A stretch of 51,834 nt of DNA from Chromatiales bacterium (GTDB lineage Bacteria; Pseudomonadota; Gammaproteobacteria; Chromatiales; Chromatiaceae). Under the pieces are notes generated by a model. That model did not search any database. It had not been told where the DNA came from and was given only the letters and a program-made list of their open reading frames with translations. Every line of letters begins with the position of its first letter. The stretch's first letter is position 1. The DNA is taken from positions 1 through 51,834 of the forward strand of contig JANTHJ010000010.1 of the NCBI GenBank assembly GCA_024762475.1, written 5' to 3'. Both the position numbers and the translations under genes were made by a program. This document shows, piece after piece, positions 20,585 to 28,146 of the stretch.

Positions 20585-20761
20585 TCAGCTGCGCCGTAGC
20601 TCTGCGGGTGCGCCGGTTTCTACTGGCGGCGGCTGGGTGACGGGCAGCAGCGAGTCTTCGCGGCCGAACAGGGATCCATTCGCTATCAGCCAGGCGTTGG
20701 CCAGCAGGGCGAGGGCGGCCACGAGCAGGGCCAGTGTCAGGCGCTTTTCCCAACCACTCAT
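20585..20761 (-). CDS. 58-residue single-pass membrane protein
   Basis: I read this on the minus strand. ATG 20761 is preceded by GGAGAGG at normal spacing. The product begins MSGWEKRLTLALLVAALALL, a short positive N-terminus and one hydrophobic segment of about 20 residues, followed by a Pro-rich tail (VTQPPPVETGAPAELRRS) that probably faces the periplasm. I do not recognise the family. It converges on the RND permease through a shared terminator, and the dyad upstream matches the one in front of the RND operon, so it may be a small accessory of that pump. Confidence 0.7.
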   Translation of the reverse strand: MSGWEKRLTLALLVAALALLANAWLIANGSLFGREDSLLPVTQPPPVETGAPAELRRS

Positions 20762-20798
20762 CAAAGGGCCTCTCCGGCTTCGTTCGAATGCCGCACTT

Positions 20799-20814
20799 AT
20801 TAGGATAAGCTAAT
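20799..20814 (-). promoter_or_regulatory. ATTA-N8-TAAT dyad upstream of the small membrane protein
   Basis: The sequence ATTAGGATAAGCTAAT lies 38 bp upstream of the start codon at 20761. It has the same arms and spacing as 16205-16220, and again lies in an AT-rich patch. It could be a repressor site over the promoter. Confidence 0.5.
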
Positions 20815-20917
20815 GTTAGAGGAGGCGTGCTGACCCGACCATCCTGGAAAACCCGCATTGGCCCCCGGGATCCCGGCGAGCAGCCGAAGCAGCACGCAGC
20901 CTGTCTGCAATGTCGCG

Positions 20918-20990
20918 GCTAACAGCCTGTCGGACTCGACGCTGTCCGCAAACTTTCGCTTCGAACGGCCGAGTCCGACAGGCTGCTAAC
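20918..20990. repeat. Inverted repeat in the 20.8-21.1 kb intergenic stretch
   Basis: CAGCCTGTCGGACTCG (20923-20938) and CGAGTCCGACAGGCTG (20970-20985) are perfect 16-bp complements around a 31-nt loop, with partly matching flanks (GCTAAC and GCTAAC in direct orientation). It resembles interspersed palindromes I recall from gammaproteobacteria. The remaining sequence from 20815 to 21144 shows no gene or clear signal. Confidence 0.65.
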
Positions 20991-21144
20991 CCGAATATTT
21001 CACCCGGTCGCTGAAAATGATGGATGATCGACGGAATATCAAAGGCCTTTTTCGTCTATCAGCGGGTAACGAAGTGTCACCGGCCCTACGCTTGAGAACG
21101 CCCGTCCCTGCACGATCATCGCGTCCCCGGGTGAAATAGCCTGG

Positions 21145-22131
21145 CTAGTCGCCACTCCATACGATCTGGCCGCAGCCTCCCAGGTCGTATCCGCGCAGTT
21201 GCAGGGCGGTCTCGAGGCCCTTGTCCGAACGCAGCAGGGTGAGCAGCTGCTGGAACAGCTTGCGGAAGTAGATGCGGCGCGGGAGCGCAAGGTCGAACGC
21301 CTCCCAGCCGATGGGCAGAAAGTCCAGACCGAACTCGATCGCGACCGCCTCCGCGCCCGGGGCGCAGTCGGCCTTGCCCATGGCAATACTGGCGGCGGCC
21401 TCGCGTTCCGATCGTGCCTCGCAGGCATCCGCCAGCGCCCGAAGGTCGCGTTCACCGCCCGGGAGGGCATCGAGCAGAAACCGCTGGGCCCCGGAACCTG
21501 GCTGGCGCACCGTCCAACCCAGGCCTTGGTGACGGGTGCTGTGCATCAGGGTTTCGAGGGAGACGTCGGCAAGGTGCAGATGGGGATTGAGCAGGATGCC
21601 CTGTCGCCGCCGGAACAGCCGTACCAATACCCAATTGCGGTGTTGCGGATACTGTACCAGCAGGGCGGGGTGGCGGGTCGTCGATTCGCGGTCCGGCCCC
21701 CAGTGGAGCGCGCAGACATCGGCGCGGCTGGCCTGCAGCAGTTCCAGTCCAAGGCGCGTCCCCGTCGGGCTGTAGGTGAGCAGGGCATGCGCCCGGCTCT
21801 GCTGGGCGAAATCCAGCGCCAGGCGGTAGAGCAACGGGTCGTCGCTGCCACTGATCACCAGTCGGTCGTTGAGTAGACCTCCATGCGTCGCGTCGAGCAG
21901 CCAGCGGTCGATCAGCTCGCGGGGGAAGAGCCATTTGCCGGTCACCTTGGTGCCGGGAATCTCGCCTTCCTTGAGCAGTGCGTAGATCTTCTTTTCGTTC
22001 AGCTGCAGGTACTGCGCCACCTGGCGCACGCTCATGAAGGGAGGATAGTCGTCTGCTGCCGCCTTGTCGTCCAGTATCGCGGACACGTCAGACTGCCCGC
22101 CTCGCGGCAGCGACATCCGTCGGCGGCGCAT
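21145..22131 (-). CDS. HTH regulator with periplasmic-binding-protein-like sensor domain
   Basis: This protein of about 328 residues has an excisionase-type helix-turn-helix near residues 32-78 (MSVRQVAQYLQLNEKKIYAL, then PGTKVTGKWLFPRELIDRWL). The rest looks like the PBP-like domain (PF12727-type) often linked to molybdate, tungstate or molybdopterin regulation. It is the third gene of the moaA-fdhD operon and overlaps fdhD. The start is uncertain: ATGs at 22131 and 22116 are equally possible. The function is inferred from domain and context: sensing the oxyanion or cofactor and adjusting gene expression. Confidence 0.75.
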   Translation of the reverse strand: MRRRRMSLPRGGQSDVSAILDDKAAADDYPPFMSVRQVAQYLQLNEKKIYALLKEGEIPGTKVTGKWLFPRELIDRWLLDATHGGLLNDRLVISGSDDPLLYRLALDFAQQSRAHALLTYSPTGTRLGLELLQASRADVCALHWGPDRESTTRHPALLVQYPQHRNWVLVRLFRRRQGILLNPHLHLADVSLETLMHSTRHQGLGWTVRQPGSGAQRFLLDALPGGERDLRALADACEARSEREAAASIAMGKADCAPGAEAVAIEFGLDFLPIGWEAFDLALPRRIYFRKLFQQLLTLLRSDKGLETALQLRGYDLGGCGQIVWSGD

Positions 22132-22936
22132 CGAAGGTGATGTTCTCGGCGCCGTGATAGACCAGGAAGTGCCGGCCCTTGGCCCGAGCGATCAGGGTGA
22201 CCCCCAGGCGCCTCGCGAGGTCCAGTCCCATCTGGGTCAGGCCGGACCGCGAGAGCAGCAACGGGATGCCCATCTGGGCCACCTTCATCACCATCTCTGA
22301 GGTGAGGCGACCGGTGGTGTAGAAGCACAGGTCCTCGCCACCCAACTCCTCGAGCCACATCAGGCCGGCGAGGGTATCCACCGCATTGTGCCGGCCCACG
22401 TCCTCGACGAAGTGCAGCACCTCGGTGTCGTGGCAGAGCGCGCAACCGTGTACCGCGCCGGCACGGCGATAGATCTGGTTGTGGGTGTTGAGGTTCTCGA
22501 GCAGGGCGTAGATACGCGACTGGGCCACCCTCGGTAGCGGCAGCTCGACACGCTCCAGCGCTTCCATCAGGTTGCCGAAGACAGTGCCCTGCCCACAGCC
22601 GCTGGTGACGGTCTTGTGTGCCAGGCGCGAGTCCAGGTTATCGATGCCCTCATGGGTGGTGACCGCCACCGAATCGGTCTCCCAGTCGACCTGTATCGAA
22701 CGGATGCGATCCGGGCGATCGATCAGTCGCTGGTTGCGCAGCCAGCCGAGCACCAGCAGTTCGGGATGGGTGCCCAGGGTCATCAGGGTGACGACCTCGC
22801 GCTTGTCGATATACAGCGTCAGGGCACGTTCTGCCGCGATGTGCTGTTGACGCCTTGTGCCGAACTCGTCCACCGCCGTGACCGGGACACTCGATTCGAG
22901 GCCCGCAGCGCTCATCTCGATCAGGGGTTCGGTCAT
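22088..22936 (-). CDS. fdhD: Formate dehydrogenase sulfur-carrier protein FdhD
   Basis: This 282-residue FdhD-family protein passes sulfur from a cysteine desulfurase to the Mo/W-bis-pterin cofactor of formate dehydrogenase. Family blocks are clear: TVTSGCGQGTVFGN, THNQIYRRAGAVHGCALC, FVEDVGRHNAVDTLAGL, YTTGRLTSEMVMKVAQ and SRSGLT. In E. coli the functional loop is CxxC (Cys121/Cys124); here the loop reads CGQG with a single Cys, while a CALC pair occurs later. Its start is 1 bp after the moaA stop. Confidence 0.93.
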   Translation of the reverse strand: MTEPLIEMSAAGLESSVPVTAVDEFGTRRQQHIAAERALTLYIDKREVVTLMTLGTHPELLVLGWLRNQRLIDRPDRIRSIQVDWETDSVAVTTHEGIDNLDSRLAHKTVTSGCGQGTVFGNLMEALERVELPLPRVAQSRIYALLENLNTHNQIYRRAGAVHGCALCHDTEVLHFVEDVGRHNAVDTLAGLMWLEELGGEDLCFYTTGRLTSEMVMKVAQMGIPLLLSRSGLTQMGLDLARRLGVTLIARAKGRHFLVYHGAENITFDAPPTDVAAARRAV

Positions 22937-22937
22937 C

Positions 22938-23942
22938 TCAGCCTCCAGTGGTGTTCATGTGACGGGCGATCACCGGAATCCCCCCGAGCTGGAAGTCGTG
23001 GCCCCGCGGCTTCAGATCCATGGCGGCGCGGATCGCGGCCTGGATAGGCACATCGTCCAGGGGATGGGCGCGCAGCACCGGTCGCAGTTGCATGCTGCGT
23101 TCCTGGCCCAGGCACAGCAGCAGGCGGCCGGTGGCGGTCAGACGCACACGGTTACAGCTGTCGCAGAAGTTGTGGGTATGAGGGGAGATGAAGCCGATGC
23201 GGTTGGCATATCCCTGTACCTGATAATAGCGCGAGGGGCCGCCGGTACGCTCGGCGCTCTCAATCAGTTCGAACGCCGGTGCCAGGTCCTGGCGGATCGC
23301 CGCCGACGGATAGTGCGCCTCGGCCCGATCATGTTCGTCGATCATGCCCAGGGGCATCTCCTCGATGAAGCTGATGTCCATGCCCCGCTCGAAGGCGAAG
23401 CGAGCCAGGTCCAGTACCTCTTCATGGTTGCGGTTGCGCAGGATGACGCTGTTGATCTTGACCCGCTCGAAACCGGCCTCGAGCGCTGCGTCGATACCAC
23501 GCAATACCTTGTGCAGCTCGCCGTTGCGGGTGATCCGGTGGAACCGGTCGGGGCGCAGGGAATCGAGACTGATATTGACCCGGCGTACCCCGGCCGAGAC
23601 CAGATCCCGGGCGAAATGCGGCAGCTGGGTGCCGTTGGTGGTCAGGGTCAGCTCGCGCAGTCCCTCGAGGGCACCGAGTTCCTCGAATACCCGGATCACG
23701 TTCTTGCGCACCAGGGGTTCGCCCCCGGTGATGCGGATCTTGTTCACCCCCAGCGCGACGAAGTTGCGGCCGAGGCGCACGATCTCTTCCAGGGTCAGTA
23801 ACTGGGCGCGGGGCACGAAACGGGTCTCGGGTGTCATGCAGTAGATACAGCGCAGGTCGCAGCGGTCAGTCACCGAGATGCGCAGGTAGCTCACATGACG
23901 GCCGTAGCGGTCGACGAGTTGGGATGGCGGAGGGATGCTCAT
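22938..23942 (-). CDS. moaA: GTP 3',8-cyclase MoaA
   Basis: This 334-residue radical SAM enzyme starts molybdopterin synthesis from GTP. The N-terminal cluster motif CDLRCIYC lies near residues 26-33. The C-terminal cluster is seen in CDSCNRVRLTATGRLLLCLG, and the product ends in the functional Gly-Gly tail (NTTGG). The ATG at 23942 follows CGGGAGACACA. A sigma-54-type promoter (23977-23992) lies about 24 nt upstream of the inferred transcript start region, and the gene is divergent from aorA, so cofactor synthesis is apparently switched on with the enzymes that need it. Confidence 0.95.
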   Translation of the reverse strand: MSIPPPSQLVDRYGRHVSYLRISVTDRCDLRCIYCMTPETRFVPRAQLLTLEEIVRLGRNFVALGVNKIRITGGEPLVRKNVIRVFEELGALEGLRELTLTTNGTQLPHFARDLVSAGVRRVNISLDSLRPDRFHRITRNGELHKVLRGIDAALEAGFERVKINSVILRNRNHEEVLDLARFAFERGMDISFIEEMPLGMIDEHDRAEAHYPSAAIRQDLAPAFELIESAERTGGPSRYYQVQGYANRIGFISPHTHNFCDSCNRVRLTATGRLLLCLGQERSMQLRPVLRAHPLDDVPIQAAIRAAMDLKPRGHDFQLGGIPVIARHMNTTGG

Positions 23943-23976
23943 TGTGTCTCCCGGTAGGTGCCCGGAAAGGCTCCGA

Positions 23977-23992
23977 GGCAAGATCCAGGCCA
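23977..23992 (-). promoter_or_regulatory. Sigma-54 promoter of moaA-fdhD operon
   Basis: Read on the minus strand: TGGCCTGGATCTTGCC. GG and GC are separated by exactly 10 nt, as in the -24/-12 consensus TGGCACGNNNNTTGCW. The expected transcript start is near 23966, 24 nt before the moaA ATG. It faces away from the aorA promoter. Confidence 0.7.
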
Positions 23993-24034
23993 CCGGCTGG
24001 CGAGCGGCCAGGGGCGAGAACGGGGAGGGGGGCC

Positions 24035-24082
24035 GGGGACAAAATGACCCAGGCGGCGAAGTCGGTCTGGGTCAAATGGTGG
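24035..24082. promoter_or_regulatory. Tandem dyads between moaA and aorA sigma-54 promoters
   Basis: Two 15-mers start 33 bp apart: GGGACAAAATGACCC (24035-24049) and GGGTCAAATGGTGGC (24068-24082, right arm weak). They lie between the two divergent promoters. The nearer copy is 64 bp from the moaA -12 C and 74 bp from the aorA -12 C, centre to base. A wider palindrome TGACCCAG/CTGGGTCA (24044-24051 and 24066-24073) links the two. Proposed upstream activating sequence. Confidence 0.65.
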
Positions 24083-24134
24083 CGATCCCCATGGGGGTGG
24101 TTCGATTTCCCTTTGGCGGTCCATCCTCCCCATC

Positions 24135-24150
24135 TGGCACGTCTGTTGCT
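24135..24150 (+). promoter_or_regulatory. Sigma-54 promoter of the aor operon
   Basis: TGGCACGTCTGTTGCT fits the -24/-12 consensus TGGCACGNNNNTTGCW at every defined position. The expected transcript start is near 24161, giving a leader of about 69 nt before aorA, with ribosome site GGGGGAG. Confidence 0.88.
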
Positions 24151-24229
24151 CTGAATTTACATGGCCCCGCGATTGGGTACCCGTGCTCGTGGGCAGACGA
24201 AAAGAACCAACTCCTGAGGGGGAGATGTC

Positions 24230-24703
24230 ATGCAGAGAGCGCTTTCGATAGACCCGGGCAAGTGCACGGGATGCCTGCAGTGCGAGCTGGCCTGCTCGTT
24301 CGAGCACACCGGCCTGTTCAATCCGTCCCGCTCGGTGATCCGGGTCTTCACCTTCCACGAAGAGGGGCGGTTCGTCCCCTACACCTGTACCCAGTGCGCC
24401 GAGGCGTGGTGCCTGCAGGCATGCCCGGTGGACGCCATCGCCATCAATGCCGCGACCGGGGCGAAGGAGATCAACGAGGCGACGTGCGTCGGCTGCAAGG
24501 TCTGCACCATCGCCTGTCCCTTCGGCACGGTGAACTACAGCCAGGCGACCGGCAAGGTCGTGAAGTGCGACCTGTGTGGCGGTGATCCACAGTGCGCGGA
24601 GGCATGCCCCACGCAGGCGATCACCTTCGTGGACGCCGACCAGACCGGCCTGGAGCGGATGCGGCACTGGGCCGTCAAGACCGACGCCGCGGCGCACGCC
24701 TGA
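24230..24703 (+). CDS. aorA: Ferredoxin-like electron-transfer subunit of aldehyde oxidoreductase (AorA type)
   Basis: This 157-residue iron-sulfur protein has four Cys clusters in the HycB/polyferredoxin arrangement: CTGCLQCELAC, CTQCAEAWCLQACP, CVGCKVCTIACPFG and CDLCGGDPQCAEACP, suggesting four [4Fe-4S] clusters. In Aromatoleum AorABC the equivalent subunit forms an electron wire from the tungsten subunit to the FAD subunit. It is first in the operon, directly after the sigma-54 promoter, and aorB begins 13 bp after its stop. Confidence 0.88.
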   Translation: MQRALSIDPGKCTGCLQCELACSFEHTGLFNPSRSVIRVFTFHEEGRFVPYTCTQCAEAWCLQACPVDAIAINAATGAKEINEATCVGCKVCTIACPFGTVNYSQATGKVVKCDLCGGDPQCAEACPTQAITFVDADQTGLERMRHWAVKTDAAAHA

Positions 24704-24716
24704 GGAGGACATCGAC

Positions 24717-26564
24717 ATGGCCTGGACTGAAAAGATCCTGCGAGTGAATCTCAGCGACAAGACGTGCAAGGAGGAACCGCTCAACAAGGAGTGGGCCCAG
24801 CAGTACCTCGGCCAACGGGGGCTGGCGACCAAGTACCTGGTCGAAGAAGTGGACCCCAAGGCCGACCCCCTCGGCCCGGACAACAAACTCATTTTCGCTA
24901 CCGGTCCGATGACTGGCACCATGGCATCGACCGGCGGTCGCTACTCGGTGATCACCAAGAGCCCGCTGACCCACTGCGTGGCCTGCTCCAACTCTGGTGG
25001 CTTCATCGGCCAGGAGCTGAAGAACGCGGGCTGGGACATGGTGATCGTCGAGGGTGAGGCGGACAGCCCCCTCTATCTCTACATCGAGAACGAAAGGGCG
25101 GAGCTGTTGCCAGCGGACGAGATCTGGGGCACCAGCGTCTGGCATACGGACGAATGGCTGCACAAGCGCCATCAGGACCCCCTGCTGCGCATCGCCGCAG
25201 TGGGCCGCTCGGCTGAGCAGGGCTGTCTGTATTCCGCGGTCATCAATGACCTGCACCGGGCTGCCGGCCGTTCCGGCGTGGGCACGGTCATGGCCTCCAA
25301 GAATCTGAAGGCGATGGCGGTGCGCGGGACCCAGGGGGTCGGCAACATCAAGGATCCCAAGCGGTTCATGCAGGCCGTCAATACCGCCAAGAAAGTTCTG
25401 GCCGACAACGCGGTCACCGGCCAGGGCCTGCCCACCTACGGCACCCAGGTGTTGATGAATGTGATCAACGAGATCGGCGCCCTGCCAACCCGCAACGCGC
25501 GCGAGGTTCAGTTCGAGGGCGCCAACGAGATCTCCGGCGAGGCGATGCATGAACCCCGGCCCAGTGATGGCAAGCCCAACCTCGTGACCAATGCCGGCTG
25601 CTTCGCATGCACCATTGCCTGCGGGCGCATCTCTACCGTCGACAAGGGCCATTTCTCCGTCAAGAACAAGCCTGAGTACTGGGGCGCCTCCGGCGGCCTG
25701 GAGTACGAGGCGGCCTGGGCGCTGGGAACCGACACGGGCGTGGACGACCTGGATGCGCTCACCTACGCCAACTTCATCTGCAACGAGGACGGCTTCGATC
25801 CCATCAGCTTCGGTGCCACTGTGGCCGCGGCGATGGAGTTGTACGGGCGGGGCGTGCTGACCACTGAGCAGACCGGCACTCCCTTTGACTTCGGATCCGC
25901 CGAGGCGCTGGTCAAGGCGGCCGAATGGGTGGCAACCGGCGAGGGCTTCGGCAAGGAGCTGGGGCTGGGCTCGAAGCGCCTGTGCGAGAAATACGGCCAT
26001 CCAGAGCTGTCCATGACGGTCAAGGGCCAGGAGTTTCCCGCCTACGATCCGCGCGGCATCCAGGGCATGGGTCTGACCTATGCCACCTCCAACCGCGGGG
26101 CCTGCCATCTGCGCAGCTATACCGTCGCCTCCGAGGTGCTGGGTATCCCGGAGAAGACCGATCCGCTGACGGCCGAGGGCAAGCCCGCGCTGGTCAAGGC
26201 CTTTCAGGATGCGACGGCGGCGGTGGACTCTTCCGGACTCTGTGTCTTCACCACCTTTGCGTGGACCCTGGAGGACATCGCGCCCCAGATCGACGCGGCC
26301 TGTGAGGGTGAGTGGACGGCCGCCCGGTTGCTCGAGATGGGAGAGCGGGTTTGGAACCTGGAGCGCCGCTTCAATCTGGCGGCGGGCGTGAGCGGCAAGG
26401 AAGACACCCTGCCGAAACGCCTGCTCGACGAGCCGGCTGCGACCGGACCGGCCAAGGGCCTGGTCAGCAAGTTGGATGAGATGCTGCCGGAGTACTACCA
26501 GCTGCGTGGCTGGTCATCCGACGGCGAGCCCACGCCGGAAACGTTGCAACGGCTCGGGCTCTGA
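24717..26564 (+). CDS. aorB: Tungsten-type aldehyde:ferredoxin oxidoreductase, catalytic subunit
   Basis: This 615-residue enzyme of the AOR family interconverts aldehydes and carboxylic acids at a bis-pyranopterin tungsten centre. Cluster ligands Cys295, Cys298 and Cys302 (CFACTIAC) correspond to Cys288/291/295 of the Pyrococcus enzyme, with a further Cys in SSGLCVFTTFAW. The N-terminal domain (RVNLSDKTCKEEPL, then GPMTGTMASTGGRYSVITKS) is typical. The ATG at 24717 follows GAGGAGGAC. With AorA and AorC it probably forms the NAD-linked complex known from Aromatoleum. Nearby tupABC supports tungsten use, but a molybdenum form cannot be excluded from sequence. Confidence 0.94.
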   Translation: MAWTEKILRVNLSDKTCKEEPLNKEWAQQYLGQRGLATKYLVEEVDPKADPLGPDNKLIFATGPMTGTMASTGGRYSVITKSPLTHCVACSNSGGFIGQELKNAGWDMVIVEGEADSPLYLYIENERAELLPADEIWGTSVWHTDEWLHKRHQDPLLRIAAVGRSAEQGCLYSAVINDLHRAAGRSGVGTVMASKNLKAMAVRGTQGVGNIKDPKRFMQAVNTAKKVLADNAVTGQGLPTYGTQVLMNVINEIGALPTRNAREVQFEGANEISGEAMHEPRPSDGKPNLVTNAGCFACTIACGRISTVDKGHFSVKNKPEYWGASGGLEYEAAWALGTDTGVDDLDALTYANFICNEDGFDPISFGATVAAAMELYGRGVLTTEQTGTPFDFGSAEALVKAAEWVATGEGFGKELGLGSKRLCEKYGHPELSMTVKGQEFPAYDPRGIQGMGLTYATSNRGACHLRSYTVASEVLGIPEKTDPLTAEGKPALVKAFQDATAAVDSSGLCVFTTFAWTLEDIAPQIDAACEGEWTAARLLEMGERVWNLERRFNLAAGVSGKEDTLPKRLLDEPAATGPAKGLVSKLDEMLPEYYQLRGWSSDGEPTPETLQRLGL

Positions 26565-26577
26565 GAGGAGCGCTGGC

Positions 26578-27822
26578 ATGCATTTCCTGGTGGCCGGTGG
26601 CGGACCTGCGGGCGTTACGGCCTGCGAGACATTGCGCCGGCTCGACCCGGCGGCCGAGATCACTCTGCTGTGCGGCGAGCCGGGCGAGCCCTATGGCCGG
26701 ATGGCTATTCCCTATTATCTGATCGGCAATATCGACGCAGAGGGTACCCGGCTGCGCAAGCGCCATGGCTATTGGGAGGGGCTGGGCATCCCGCTGCGGC
26801 ACGACCGTATTGCCTCGCTGGTACCGGACCGCGATCAGGTCATCCTGGAGGGCGGAGAGAGGCTCGACTTCGATCGCCTGCTCATCGCCACCGGTGCCCA
26901 TCCCGTGAGTCCACCCATTCCCGGTATCGATCTGCCCGGGGTGGTCCACTGCTGGACCCTGGAAGACGCCCACGCCATCGCCGAACGCGCCGACGAGGGC
27001 AGCAAGGTCGTGCTGATGGGTGCCGGCTTCATCGGCTGCATCATCCTCGAATCCCTGGTCAAGCGCGGCGTGAGGTTGAGCGTGATCGAGCAGGGGCCGC
27101 GCATGGTGCCAAGGATGCTCGACGAGGTGGCCGGCGGCATGTTGCAGGCGCATTGCGAGTCGCAGGGCGTAAGGGTGCTGACCGGCACCCGCGCCGAATC
27201 CATTGCAGAGTCGGGCGGGCGCTTGGCGGTAGCGACCAGCCAGGGCGAGATCCCGGCCGACCTGGTGATCGTGGCCACCGGCGTGCGCAGCAATACCGGC
27301 TTTCTCGACGGGAGCGGGGTCGACTGCGACCAGGGGGTGCTGGTAGACGAGCACTTGGAGTCCAGCCGCGCGGGGGTGTTCGCTGCGGGCGACGTGGCCC
27401 AGGGCCCTGACCTGCTCGGCGGCAATCGACAGGTCCACGCCATTCAGCCCACCGCGGTCGAGCACGGGCGCATCGCGGCCCTCAACATGGCGGGGCAAGG
27501 TGCCCGCTACCCTGGCAGCCTGAACATGAACATACTCGATACCCTGGGGCTGGTGTCCGTGTCCTTTGGCAACTGGGAGGGCGGGGGCGAGCACCAGACC
27601 CTGTCGCTGGACAGTCGAGATGCCGGGCGTTACCTCAAGCTGGTATTCGACGATCAGGACCGACTGCGCGGCGCCATCGCGGTGGGACACACCGAGAAGG
27701 TCGGCATATTGCGGGGTCTCATCCAAAGCCGCCGCCCGCTGCGTGGGTGGCGCGAGCGCCTGCAACGCGATCCCACCCGGATCGCCGAGGCCTATGTGGG
27801 GGCGATCGAGGCGTCCGCCTGA
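26578..27822 (+). CDS. aorC: FAD-dependent NAD(P)H oxidoreductase subunit (AorC type)
   Basis: This 414-residue two-dinucleotide-fold flavoprotein has an N-terminal FAD motif VAGGGPAGVTACE, an ATGAHPV block, a central NAD motif LMGAGFIGCIILESL near residue 147, and a second FAD block VFAAGDVAQG near residue 265. In Aromatoleum aldehyde oxidoreductase this subunit passes electrons to NAD or benzyl viologen, letting the enzyme work with NAD rather than only ferredoxin. It starts 13 bp after aorB and ends 3 bp before the MoaD-like gene. Confidence 0.88.
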   Translation: MHFLVAGGGPAGVTACETLRRLDPAAEITLLCGEPGEPYGRMAIPYYLIGNIDAEGTRLRKRHGYWEGLGIPLRHDRIASLVPDRDQVILEGGERLDFDRLLIATGAHPVSPPIPGIDLPGVVHCWTLEDAHAIAERADEGSKVVLMGAGFIGCIILESLVKRGVRLSVIEQGPRMVPRMLDEVAGGMLQAHCESQGVRVLTGTRAESIAESGGRLAVATSQGEIPADLVIVATGVRSNTGFLDGSGVDCDQGVLVDEHLESSRAGVFAAGDVAQGPDLLGGNRQVHAIQPTAVEHGRIAALNMAGQGARYPGSLNMNILDTLGLVSVSFGNWEGGGEHQTLSLDSRDAGRYLKLVFDDQDRLRGAIAVGHTEKVGILRGLIQSRRPLRGWRERLQRDPTRIAEAYVGAIEASA

Positions 27823-27825
27823 GCC

Positions 27826-28077
27826 GTGCGCATCACCCTCAAGCTCTTTGCCTCTCTCTCCGGGCACCTGCCGCCCAGTGCGCGCCGCAACGAGGCCGAG
27901 GTGGAGGTGCCCGACGGCGCCAGCGTGCAGGAGCTGCTGGATCGGTTCAAGTTGTCCCGGGAACAGGCCCATCTGGTGACACGTAACGGGGTGTTCGTGC
28001 CCTGCTCGCTGCGCGGTGAGGAACGGCTGGAACCCGGCGACGCCTTGGCAGTGTGGCCGCCGGTGGCAGGGGGATAG
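27826..28077 (+). CDS. aorD: MoaD-like sulfur-carrier protein (AorD type)
   Basis: This 83-residue beta-grasp protein begins at GTG 27826 (VRITLKLFASLSGHLP) and ends in Gly-Gly (WPPVAGG), the tail that is thiocarboxylated to supply the dithiolene sulfurs of molybdopterin. A dedicated copy inside aor operons is known from Aromatoleum and probably serves the tungsten pterin. No MoaE partner is in the window. A 69-bp gap without a terminator follows. Confidence 0.85.
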   Translation: MRITLKLFASLSGHLPPSARRNEAEVEVPDGASVQELLDRFKLSREQAHLVTRNGVFVPCSLRGEERLEPGDALAVWPPVAGG

Positions 28078-28146
28078 CGACGCCGCCCCTTTTGGCATGA
28101 GGCCACAGCCGAATGCGTCGAAAAATAACCTAGAGGAGTTGCTTCA

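Noticed and set aside
24675-26108. A 477-codon minus-strand frame opposite aorB
   Set aside because: Shadow of a clear AOR gene; no domain or start signal.
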